From contig NZ_AXAL01000029.1 of the NCBI RefSeq assembly GCF_000472785.1, positions 29,783 through 93,782 of the forward strand: 64,000 bases of DNA, in the 5' to 3' direction. The position numbers were made by a program, and so were the translations under genes. This DNA comes from Mesorhizobium loti CJ3sym. Lineage in GTDB: Bacteria; Pseudomonadota; Alphaproteobacteria; Rhizobiales; Rhizobiaceae. The notes beneath the pieces are model-generated. The model worked only from the letters and a program-made list of their open reading frames with translations. It searched no databases and was not told the origin of the DNA. Numbering within the stretch: the first letter of the stretch is position 1; each line of letters begins with the position of its first letter. Below, one piece after another: positions 18,595-25,845 of the stretch.

Positions 18595-19227
18595 ATGAAG
18601 CATTCAGCGGCCGAAATCCTGCGCGAATACGGACCCTTTCCCGGTGTGGAGCGAATACATGGGGTGAGCTTTGACGGCGAGCACGTCTGGTTTGCCTCGG
18701 GCGAAAAACTCAATGCCTTCGATCCGCAAAGCGGGCAGACGCTGCGTTCGATCGATGTCGCCGCCCATGCCGGCACCGCCTTTGACGGCCAGCATTTCTT
18801 CCAGCTCGCCAATGATCGCATCCAGAAGATCGATCCCGATACCGGCGCGGTGCTCTCCACCATCCCGGCGCCCGGCGGCGGCCGCGACTCCGGGCTGACC
18901 TGGGCCGAAGGCACGCTTTGGGTGGGGCAGTACCGCGAGCGCAAGATCCACCAGATCGATCCCGAGACCGGAGAAATCCTGCGCACCATCGAATCCAACC
19001 GCTTCGTCACCGGGGTGACCTGGGTGGATGGCGAGCTGTGGCACGCCACCTGGGAAGGCGACGAGAGCGACCTGCGCCGCGTCGATCCAAAAACCGGCAA
19101 GGTTCTGGAAAAGCTCAACATGCCTGATGGCATCGGCGTCTCGGGGATGGAGTCCGATGGCGGCGACCGCCTGTACTGCGGCAGCACATCCGATGGTGTG
19201 GTGCGGGCAGTGCGCCGGCCGAAATGA
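18595..19227 (+). CDS. Beta-propeller protein (glutaminyl-cyclase/SMP-30-like repeats)
   Basis: The 210-residue protein has five or so repeats of the pattern GEHVWFASGEKLNAFDPQSG, RIQKIDPDTGAVLSTI, KIHQIDPETGEILRTIE, LRRVDPKTGKVLEKL. Such blades occur in plant-type glutaminyl cyclases and in NHL/YVTN-type proteins. No signal peptide is present, so it is likely cytoplasmic. It lies 33 nt after the winged-helix regulator gene and may be in its operon. The substrate is unknown. Confidence 0.8.
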   Translation: MKHSAAEILREYGPFPGVERIHGVSFDGEHVWFASGEKLNAFDPQSGQTLRSIDVAAHAGTAFDGQHFFQLANDRIQKIDPDTGAVLSTIPAPGGGRDSGLTWAEGTLWVGQYRERKIHQIDPETGEILRTIESNRFVTGVTWVDGELWHATWEGDESDLRRVDPKTGKVLEKLNMPDGIGVSGMESDGGDRLYCGSTSDGVVRAVRRPK

Positions 19228-19359
19228 GCCGGGTCTTTTGACGCAGACATCAGGTCGAGCCTCGCGAATTTGTCCGCCGCGACTGGTCGTCGCCCAAGGT
19301 CGTGCCTAGATAGGCTGCGATGGGCGACCGCCCGGACATCTCTTCGCAAAGGACCTGAC

Positions 19360-20190
19360 ATGCCAGAACAGATCACGCTGAACGACGGCGCCACCATTCC
19401 CCAGCTTGGCCTTGGCGTGTGGCAGGTCGACCATGACATAACCGCCGATGTGGTGGGTTGGGCGATCAAGGCCGGCTACCGGCTGATCGACACCGCCGAG
19501 GGTTATCAGAACGAGGAAGGGGTCGGCGAGGCGATCCGCGCTGCCGATGTGCCGAGAAGCGAACTGTTCATCACCTCGAAGCTGCGCAATGGCGCTCACC
19601 AGCGCGATGCGGCCCTGCGCGCTTTCGACAACACGATGAAGAAGCTCGGCATCGAGCAGCTCGATCTGTTCCTCATCCACTGGCCGGTGCCCAGCCAGGA
19701 CAAATATGTCGAAGCCTGGAAGACGTTGGTGGAGCTGCAGAAGGGTGGCCGCATCAGGTCGATCGGCGTCTCGAATTTCAACAGCGATCATCTGGAGCGG
19801 ATCATCGGCGAGACCGGCGTGACGCCCGTCGTCAACCAGATCGAACTGCATCCGCGCTTCCAGCAGCGCGCACTCAGGGAGTTTCATGCCGGGCACAACA
19901 TCCACACCGAAAGCTGGAGCCCGCTGGGCAGCGGCAAGCTGCTCGGCGACCCGACGATTGCAGGCATTGCCAAAAAATACGGCAAATCCGCCGCGCAGAC
20001 CATGATCCGCTGGCACCTCCAGGAAGGGCTGATCGTCATTCCAAAATCGATCCAGCAAGACCGCATCGCGGCCAATTTCGACGTCTTCGATTTTGAACTG
20101 GACGCGCAGGACCTGAAGACGATCGCAGGCATGGATTTGGCTGACGGACGCGGCGGCCCGAACCCGGCCACGGCTTCGTTTTTGTTTTGA
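19360..20190 (+). CDS. Aldo/keto reductase (2,5-diketogluconate reductase-like)
   Basis: The 276-residue NADPH-dependent reductase has the AKR signatures: GYRLIDTAEGYQNEEGVGEA with the catalytic Asp and Tyr, FITSKLRN with the catalytic Lys, the active-site His in LDLFLIHWPVP, and NQIELHPRFQQ. The C-terminal cofactor region IVIPKSIQQDRIAANFDVFDF is intact. The start MPEQITLNDGA fits the family; the longer upstream frame is not conserved-looking. Confidence 0.93.
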   Translation: MPEQITLNDGATIPQLGLGVWQVDHDITADVVGWAIKAGYRLIDTAEGYQNEEGVGEAIRAADVPRSELFITSKLRNGAHQRDAALRAFDNTMKKLGIEQLDLFLIHWPVPSQDKYVEAWKTLVELQKGGRIRSIGVSNFNSDHLERIIGETGVTPVVNQIELHPRFQQRALREFHAGHNIHTESWSPLGSGKLLGDPTIAGIAKKYGKSAAQTMIRWHLQEGLIVIPKSIQQDRIAANFDVFDFELDAQDLKTIAGMDLADGRGGPNPATASFLF

Positions 20191-20191
20191 G

Positions 20192-20509
20192 TTAGTCCGG
20201 CAGATCGACCAGCACGGCGCCGCCTTCCAAGCGCGCCGAATAGCTCTTGAGATTGATGCAGGGCGGCAGACGTTTGGCTGCGCCGGTGCGATAGTCGAAG
20301 GCGCCGCCGTGCTTGGGGCATTCGACCTCGTAGTCCATCACCAGCCCGTCGGCGAGATGGACCGCCTCATGGGTGCACAGCCCGTCGGTGCAGAACACTT
20401 CGTCGTCGGGCGAGCGGAAGATGGCGTAGGTCCGGCCGCCATGATCGAAACGGAGCGCGCCTTCCTGTTCGATGTCGTCGAGGCCGCAGGCCTTGATCCA
20501 ACTGGACAT
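20192..20509 (-). CDS. Rieske-type ferredoxin, MocE-like
   Basis: The 105-residue protein has the Rieske motif C-T-H then C-P-K-H (LCTHEAVHLADGLVMD, VECPKHGGAFDYRTG), which binds a 2Fe-2S cluster. Rhizopine catabolism uses a Rieske ferredoxin, MocE, to feed electrons to the MocD oxygenase that demethylates 3-O-methyl-scyllo-inosamine. A MocD-like gene lies two genes upstream in the same operon, which supports the comparison. A GTG nine nt earlier is an alternative start. No ferredoxin reductase (MocF) gene is nearby. Confidence 0.88.
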   Translation of the reverse strand: MSSWIKACGLDDIEQEGALRFDHGGRTYAIFRSPDDEVFCTDGLCTHEAVHLADGLVMDYEVECPKHGGAFDYRTGAAKRLPPCINLKSYSARLEGGAVLVDLPD

Positions 20510-20542
20510 GTTTCTCACCCTAAATTCGATCGCGAACGGCGG

Positions 20543-20566
20543 CCGGAGCGGCTGAAACCGCTCCGG
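20543..20566 (-). terminator. Hairpin between mocB-like and mocE-like genes
   Basis: CCGGAGCGG and CCGCTCCGG form a perfect 9-bp stem with the loop CTGAAA in the 74-bp gap. It has no clear U-tract. It may lower, rather than stop, expression of the ferredoxin gene downstream. Confidence 0.55.
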
Positions 20567-20583
20567 AGGCCCCAGTCTCGACT

Positions 20584-21525
20584 CTAGTTCTTGCTAAGAT
20601 AGTCGGTAGCGTTGGCTGGCGTGACCAGTTCGAACGGCACATAGACGACACGGTCGACCTTCTCGCCCTTGGCGAGGGCGAGTGCCGCATCGACACCGCC
20701 GCCGCCCTGGCCCTTGGCGTTCTGGAACACGGTCACAGCCAGGTCGCCCGCCTTCATCGCCTGCAGGCCATCCTGGGTGGCGTCGATGCCGCCGACGACA
20801 ACGTTCTTCATGTCGATGGCATTGGCCTTCAGCGCCAGGATGGCACCGATGGCGGATTCGTCGTTGTTGGCGATGACAGCATCCGGGGCAGGGCCTGCCG
20901 TCAACCAGTTTGTCATCAGGTTCTGCGCATTGTCGCGTGCCCATTCGGACGACTGCTTGTCGGTGACCTTGATGAAGTTGCACATGTCGGTGGCGAAGAT
21001 CTGTTCGACATCCTTGGTCCGCTGCAGTGCGGCCTGGTGAACAAGGCTGCCCATGACGATGTAGGCCGTGGCGCCAGCGGATTTGCCCTTCGCGCGCAAG
21101 AGCTTACACACTTCGAATGCCTCTATCGTGCCGGATTCCGTTTCGTTGGAGCCAACATAGACTTGGCTTGCCGGCAGATTCTTCATGTCGGACGGTTCGA
21201 GGTTGACGAAGACCAGCGGAATGCCGGCCTTGGCGGCTTCCTCGCTGATCGTCTTCGACGCGTTGGTGTCGACCAGCGTGACGATGATGGCATCGACGCC
21301 GCTTGCGATGAAGTTCTTGACCTGGTCGAGTTGCTTGGCGACGTCGTTCTGCGCATCCTCGACCTGGATGCCGGCGCCTTTTTCCTTGGCGCGGTCCTGC
21401 ATGCTGTGCATCAGCAGCGTCTGGAAATTGTTGTCGAAGTTGACGATGCTGACGCCGATCTTGGCGGCGAAGGCTGATGTCGACATCAATGTGGCCAGCG
21501 CCGTCGAAATGAGAAGTTTCTTCAC
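20584..21525 (-). CDS. Periplasmic substrate-binding protein, MocB/inositol-binding-like
   Basis: The 313-residue protein has a signal peptide (KKLLISTALATLMSTSAFA) and a type I sugar-binding fold (KIGVSIVNFDNNFQTLLMH, AIIVTLVDTNASKTISEEA, VIANNDESAIGAILAL). The length and word pattern are close to MocB and inositol-binding proteins. The start is GTG with GGGAGGAAA 3 nt upstream of it. No ATPase or permease gene accompanies it, so it must share a transporter encoded elsewhere. It sits within the moc-like operon, so a rhizopine or inositol-like ligand is an inference. Confidence 0.88.
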   Translation of the reverse strand: MKKLLISTALATLMSTSAFAAKIGVSIVNFDNNFQTLLMHSMQDRAKEKGAGIQVEDAQNDVAKQLDQVKNFIASGVDAIIVTLVDTNASKTISEEAAKAGIPLVFVNLEPSDMKNLPASQVYVGSNETESGTIEAFEVCKLLRAKGKSAGATAYIVMGSLVHQAALQRTKDVEQIFATDMCNFIKVTDKQSSEWARDNAQNLMTNWLTAGPAPDAVIANNDESAIGAILALKANAIDMKNVVVGGIDATQDGLQAMKAGDLAVTVFQNAKGQGGGGVDAALALAKGEKVDRVVYVPFELVTPANATDYLSKN

Positions 21526-21635
21526 GGTTTCCTCCCTTGGATGGAGTGCCGGTTCACTCCTCCCTTGATTACCGGCCCTTGCGGGATGGCTGGATGGATG
21601 GCTGGCGCCATCCGTGTGGCTGTCTGGTCGGGCTA

Positions 21636-22640
21636 TCAGTTGGCGGCGTTGGCACGCGCCTTCTTCTTCTCGTAGCGAGCCTGCATGCGGGCCTCACCTT
21701 CCTTGCTGCCGTCGTGGAAAGTGCCCAACCATCGGTCGAACGGGATGAGCCCGTCGCCGTAGTTCACCTCGAAATATTTGTGGTGGAGGTAGTGGATGTA
21801 GGCGTGGCTATCGACGCTGGTGTCTTCGCCGAGTTCGACCTTGTCGAAGCCGACGTGGCCGGGAATGGCGCCGAAGCCGGCATAGTGGAGTTGATAGAGC
21901 GCCAGCAGTGGGTTCGACGGGATGACCAGGTGCCAGAATGCAACGCCGAGATAGCCGAACTGCTCGACAGGATGCATCGCCAGCGACGACCATGGCGACG
22001 GGTTGACCGAATTGTGGTGCACCGAGTGCACCCATTTGTAGAGTGGCGGCCAGTGGATCGCCCGGTGCAGCAGGAAGAAATGCGTCTCGTGGATAATCGG
22101 CACCACCAGCGCCAGGCAGAACAGGTATACGGGGTGCTCCGCGACCGTCAGCCACGGCACGTAGCCATTGGCGTAGGCATAGAGGATCGCCACCTCGATC
22201 GCTGTCCAGATCGGCATTCCTGTGCCGAAGGTGCGCAGCATGTTGTCGAGATTCTGGTTCTGGAAGAAGAACGCCTTGCTCTTTTGCTCCGACGGCCATT
22301 TGCCGTTGTATTTGAACCGGTTGCCCTGGCTTCTCAAGATGTAGAGTCGGATCTCGAAAGCGCCGAAGAACAGAAGCAATGCCGCGCAGTTGACGAGGAA
22401 CAGCCGTAGGATCCAGCCCCAGCCAATCGTCTTCATCACCTCGACATCGGGCAGCACGAAGTGCCACCAGGCCACCGCCGAGAGCGCGAAGAGGAGATTG
22501 TAGGGCAGGAAATAGTGCGGCAGCCATTTCAGGAACGCCAGCGGTCGCGGCGGGAAGGTAAAAAGCGGCGCGGTGCCGGCAGGCTCGTTCGGAGCCCAGT
22601 CGCCGCGCTTGTTGCGTGTTCCGTATTTCAGATCGTCCAT
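21636..22640 (-). CDS. Fatty acid hydroxylase/sterol desaturase superfamily protein, MocD-like
   Basis: The 334-residue integral membrane di-iron enzyme has the histidine boxes HETHFFLLHRAIHW, HSVHHNSVNP and HYLHHKYFEV plus four hydrophobic helices. MocD of the rhizopine pathway is an oxygenase with the same general character and pairs with a Rieske ferredoxin, present here. The start MDDLKYGTRNKRGDW is preferred; a GTG 27 nt earlier overlaps the stop of the PanB-like gene as GTGA and is the alternative. The substrate is inferred only from context. Confidence 0.87.
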   Translation of the reverse strand: MDDLKYGTRNKRGDWAPNEPAGTAPLFTFPPRPLAFLKWLPHYFLPYNLLFALSAVAWWHFVLPDVEVMKTIGWGWILRLFLVNCAALLLFFGAFEIRLYILRSQGNRFKYNGKWPSEQKSKAFFFQNQNLDNMLRTFGTGMPIWTAIEVAILYAYANGYVPWLTVAEHPVYLFCLALVVPIIHETHFFLLHRAIHWPPLYKWVHSVHHNSVNPSPWSSLAMHPVEQFGYLGVAFWHLVIPSNPLLALYQLHYAGFGAIPGHVGFDKVELGEDTSVDSHAYIHYLHHKYFEVNYGDGLIPFDRWLGTFHDGSKEGEARMQARYEKKKARANAAN

Positions 22641-22663
22641 GGCGGTCTCACGAGGGCTTGGTT

Positions 22664-23455
22664 TCACAAAGACTGGGAAAGAGTGAGGAAGCGGTCATGG
22701 GCGGCATCGTCCATGTCCACCTGGTGCCTGGCCTCGGGGTAAAGGCCATCGGCCACGTCGCGGCCGAACGCGCGGAAGGCGGCGATGCGCTTTTCCTGCA
22801 GTTCGGCTTCCAGCGTGACGAAGTCGGCGTAGCGCCTGGCGTGGCGTGGATAGTGGCCGGTATGAGTGCCGAGCACGTCAGAGGAAAACAGATACTGCGT
22901 GTCGCAGGCGCTGCCGCAACCCATGCCCATGGTGATCAGCGGCGTCGAGCGGGTGATGTGCTCGGCAAGCCTGACCGGCACCACTTCGACCTCGATGCAG
23001 GCCGCGCCAGCGTTTTCCAAATCCTTGGCGGCGCGCAGCACTTTGATGGCCTCTTCGGCTGACCTGCCGATGGCGCGGAAATTCGTCCAAGTGGCGCGGT
23101 TCGGCACCAGGCCGACATGTCCGGTGACGGGAATGCCTTCGGCCGCCATGGCTTCGATGAAGCGCGGCGAATGCGACGAATAGACCGCATCGGCGCCGCG
23201 CTTTATCATTGCGAAGCCGAGCCGCACCGCCTCATCAGGCGAGGCGACCGCGCCATGCGGCATGCCGACGGAGAGGAAGGCGAACGGCGCCGCCTGGCGG
23301 ATCAATTCGAGATTGTGGTCGGGTTCGCAGGACAGGATGACGATGTCGCTGGCGACGTCGGCGCCGGCCTCGGCCGGCGTGTCGACATGCAATTGCAGCC
23401 ATTTGCGGATGCCCTTGGTGCTCTGGAGGTCTTGTACTGTCAGCCGTCTCGTCAC
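22664..23455 (-). CDS. PanB-like ketopantoate hydroxymethyltransferase family protein with altered active site
   Basis: The 263-residue protein is clearly of the PanB fold (TRRLTVQDLQ, TGHVGLVPNRATW, CIEVEVVPVRLAEHIT). Compared with E. coli PanB as I recall it, the glutamate in ECVPVE is kept (EVVPVR). The metal-site GDS loop reads ILSCEPD, the ADLPF aspartate is lost (SVGMPH), and the MVKIEGG lysine is replaced (AVYSSHS). It may therefore catalyse a different aldol-type step rather than pantothenate synthesis. The GTG start is set by GGGAGG 8 nt upstream. It heads the moc-like operon. Confidence 0.82.
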   Translation of the reverse strand: MTRRLTVQDLQSTKGIRKWLQLHVDTPAEAGADVASDIVILSCEPDHNLELIRQAAPFAFLSVGMPHGAVASPDEAVRLGFAMIKRGADAVYSSHSPRFIEAMAAEGIPVTGHVGLVPNRATWTNFRAIGRSAEEAIKVLRAAKDLENAGAACIEVEVVPVRLAEHITRSTPLITMGMGCGSACDTQYLFSSDVLGTHTGHYPRHARRYADFVTLEAELQEKRIAAFRAFGRDVADGLYPEARHQVDMDDAAHDRFLTLSQSL

Positions 23456-23515
23456 CGGTGATCCTCCCATTTGCGAGAGGCGTAGCATCGCGGGCGGCAG
23501 ATGGCCGCTTGTTCC

Positions 23516-23533
23516 TTGATCAAATCAGATCAA
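23516..23533. promoter_or_regulatory. LacI-type operator before the PanB-like/moc-like operon
   Basis: TTGATC-AAATCA-GATCAA is an inverted repeat overlapping the stop codon of the lacI gene and lying 61 nt before the PanB-like GTG. It matches the site in front of lacI at 14 of 18 positions (consensus YTGATCAAATCRSATCAR), which marks it as a probable operator of the same regulator. Confidence 0.6.
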
Positions 23534-24537
23534 AGGTTCTCAGCGGTAAAGGTGATGAAGCGGATCGGCGGGTTTTCGATCGGCAGGTCGTGCAGGCCAA
23601 GCCGAGCCAGGATGAGGTCGATGGCGCGGCGCGCCTGCGCTTCCGGCGCCTGGTCGAGCACGACGTCCATGGTCCCCGCGCGCAGGGCTACGCTGCTGCG
23701 CTCGGTCAGTTCATGGCCGACGAAGAAAATTTCGTGGCGGCGTGAACGGCGTTCCAGCACCTCGTTCAATGAGCCATTGCCACCCCCGGCATTGTAGAAG
23801 CCGGCGAGATCCGGGCGCTGGCCCAGCACATCGACGAGAAGGTCAGCGCTGCGGTGGCCCTCGTCATGACCGAACAGCACCTCGACAAAGGCGAGGTCGG
23901 CGCGCGGATGTTCTGCAAGATAATCGGAAAAGCCGCGGATGCGGTCGCGGTGCACCTGGTAGATCTGGCTGTGGCAGAGCGCGACGATGCTGCCGCTGCC
24001 CGTCTGCATGCGGCTCATCAATTGCGCGGCCATGCGGCCGGCGGCGTAATTGTCGATGCCGACATAGTCGGCCTTCGAGCCGGCGATGCGGGTCACCACC
24101 TGGACCGTTGGAACGCCTTGCGCCTCGACTTCGGCGAGCGCGGCGCGGATTAATGGATCGTCCGGCACCGCCAGGATAAGCCCGCCACGGCGCATGCCGG
24201 GTTCGCGGATGCGCCGGGCGACGGCGGAAGCGTCGCCTTCGTCGAGAAAGGTCCGGTGCACAGCGACAGTGCGGTCGAGCGTGGCCGCGATGCGCTCGAA
24301 GGCGCGGGACAGTCGGGAGAAAAAAGTCGAGTCCGGCCGCACCAGGATGACCTCGATGCGGATGATGCCGCGATGCGCCTCGGGCAGCCGGCGCGGATAG
24401 TCGAGCGAGCGCGCGGCGGCAACCACCTTCTCCACCGTCTCGGGCCGAACACCGCCCCGGCCGTTGAGCACGCGCTCGACCGTCGCGGTGCCGACACCGG
24501 CACGGCGGGCGATGGCGGCGAAGGTTGGTTTGGCGAT
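23530..24537 (-). CDS. LacI family transcriptional regulator (apparent ATC start)
   Basis: The protein (335 residues) has a LacI helix-turn-helix (TFAAIARRAGVGTATVERVLNGRG) and a sugar-binding-like C-terminal domain. Homologous HTHs start right before this motif, but the codon there is ATC, not ATG. It is 7 nt after a good AGGGAGG site, and an in-frame TGA lies ten codons upstream. No ATG, GTG or TTG exists between that stop and the HTH. Either ATC is used, a G-to-C change has damaged initiation, or there is a base error. The first ordinary start in frame would delete the HTH. It likely controls the moc-like operon. Confidence 0.82.
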   Translation of the reverse strand: MAKPTFAAIARRAGVGTATVERVLNGRGGVRPETVEKVVAAARSLDYPRRLPEAHRGIIRIEVILVRPDSTFFSRLSRAFERIAATLDRTVAVHRTFLDEGDASAVARRIREPGMRRGGLILAVPDDPLIRAALAEVEAQGVPTVQVVTRIAGSKADYVGIDNYAAGRMAAQLMSRMQTGSGSIVALCHSQIYQVHRDRIRGFSDYLAEHPRADLAFVEVLFGHDEGHRSADLLVDVLGQRPDLAGFYNAGGGNGSLNEVLERRSRRHEIFFVGHELTERSSVALRAGTMDVVLDQAPEAQARRAIDLILARLGLHDLPIENPPIRFITFTAENL

Positions 24538-24547
24538 GGCGTCCTCC

Positions 24548-24565
24548 CTGATGCGATTTGATCAG
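24548..24565. promoter_or_regulatory. Candidate LacI operator at the lacI start
   Basis: Read on the minus strand the site is CTGATCAAATCGCATCAG, an inverted repeat with TGAT/ATCA arms. It abuts the ribosome site of lacI, a position that would give autorepression. It shares TGATCAAATC and the right-hand ATCA with the site at 23516-23533. Confidence 0.55.
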
Positions 24566-24593
24566 GGAGTTATCATACTTTTGCTGGGAAAGC

Positions 24594-24902
24594 TCAGATC
24601 CCCGACCCATCCAATTGCTGCGCATCCTCGCCTTCCCAAGGCGCCGGCAGCGCGCCGCCGCGGCTGAGGTTGGCCGAGGGCAGGGGCATCCAGCACTTCA
24701 GCTCCGGGTCGGCATATTCGACGACGCGGCCGGGCGAGGAATCCGACGCGCGCCAGCCTTCGCCGGCGAACTGGTCGCCGCGCGCCCAATAGGCAAGGTC
24801 GACTTCAGCGGGCCCTTGTTCGGACGGGCGCACCGTGACCAGGATGCGGCTGCCGTCCTTCGGCGCCGTCGACATGTGGCGCCACCGTTCGGGCTCGTCC
24901 AT
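24594..24902 (-). CDS. Conserved hypothetical protein, 102 residues
   Basis: The protein contains the pattern WRHMSTAPKDGSRILVTVRP and VDLAYWARGDQFAGEGWRAS, with no membrane segment. Proteins opening with STAPKDG-R-IL are common, uncharacterised small proteins in rhizobia. GCAGGAGGAAA precedes the ATG at ideal spacing, so translation is likely. It lies just upstream of lacI on the same strand. Confidence 0.75.
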   Translation of the reverse strand: MDEPERWRHMSTAPKDGSRILVTVRPSEQGPAEVDLAYWARGDQFAGEGWRASDSSPGRVVEYADPELKCWMPLPSANLSRGGALPAPWEGEDAQQLDGSGI

Positions 24903-25096
24903 CGTATTTCCTCCTGCCTTGGTGCGAGATGAAGTGTCGCCTCGCCATCAGGGGCGGTCAACCCAAACTTTACGCAACTCATACGGTTTCGATCGGCAGT
25001 CAAATGTCTCAATCCGCCTTGATCAAAAATGTCGGATGGCATCGATTGCTTTCGTCCTAGGTCTGGCGATGTTCGCCAGGGAGAGGAGAGGCATAC

Positions 25097-25777
25097 ATGC
25101 GTGACAAGGTCGAGCCGGTGCCGGCTGGGGGCGAAATGAAACTGTATTTCAGCCGCAATCCCAATCCGCGCCTGGCGGTCGCGGTGGCGCGTTACCTCAA
25201 GGCGCGGGTGACCTTCGAATTCGCGTCACCGTTCGCGCCGGGGCAAGCGGAGCGGTTCCGGCCGCTCAATCCCAACCTTTCCATCCCGATACTGACGTGG
25301 CCGGGCGGCAGCCTGTGGGAGGCCGACGCCATCGCCTGCCGGCTGTCGCGCGACGTCGGATCGGATTTCTGGCGCACCGGCGATGACGAGCCCGACATGA
25401 TCCGCTGGTTGAGCTGGGGCAAGGAGAATTTTGCCAGGGCCTGCGACATGGTGCATTTCGAGCGCGGCACCAAGCAGCGTTATCATCTGGGCCCGATCGA
25501 TCATCAGCTGGTCGAGGAGGGGTTGAAATTGTTTCACAAAACGGCGGCGATCCTGGAGGCAGCGCTTGGCGACCGGCAATGGCTGGTGGGGAGTTCGGTT
25601 TCCTACGCCGACTTCCGCATGGCGACGTTTTTGGCTTTCAACGATGTCGGCGGCCTGCCGATCGGCGATTATCCCGCGCTCGCCGGCTGGTACCGCCGGC
25701 TCGAAGCCATCGAGGCCTGGCGTGATCCGTTCGAGGGGCTCGACGCGCCCGAACTGCCGCCGGTAAAATCCACCTGA
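25097..25777 (+). CDS. Glutathione S-transferase family protein
   Basis: The 226-residue protein has the GST thioredoxin-fold N-terminal domain (MKLYFSRNPNPRLAVAVARYL, then NPNLSIPILTWPGGSLWEADAI with the cis-proline and the E-A/S pair). The all-helical C-terminal domain carries SSVSYADFRMATFLAFNDV. The first ATG has GGAGAGGAGAGG before it. A second ATG 13 codons on begins the canonical GST strand, so the short extension may not be essential. Its substrate is unknown. Confidence 0.88.
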   Translation: MRDKVEPVPAGGEMKLYFSRNPNPRLAVAVARYLKARVTFEFASPFAPGQAERFRPLNPNLSIPILTWPGGSLWEADAIACRLSRDVGSDFWRTGDDEPDMIRWLSWGKENFARACDMVHFERGTKQRYHLGPIDHQLVEEGLKLFHKTAAILEAALGDRQWLVGSSVSYADFRMATFLAFNDVGGLPIGDYPALAGWYRRLEAIEAWRDPFEGLDAPELPPVKST

Positions 25778-25845
25778 GGCGCTGCGCAAAAAGCGCGCTG
25801 CGCCAATGACACGACCCGATCGGCTTGGGCTTACTTGGCTGGAAC

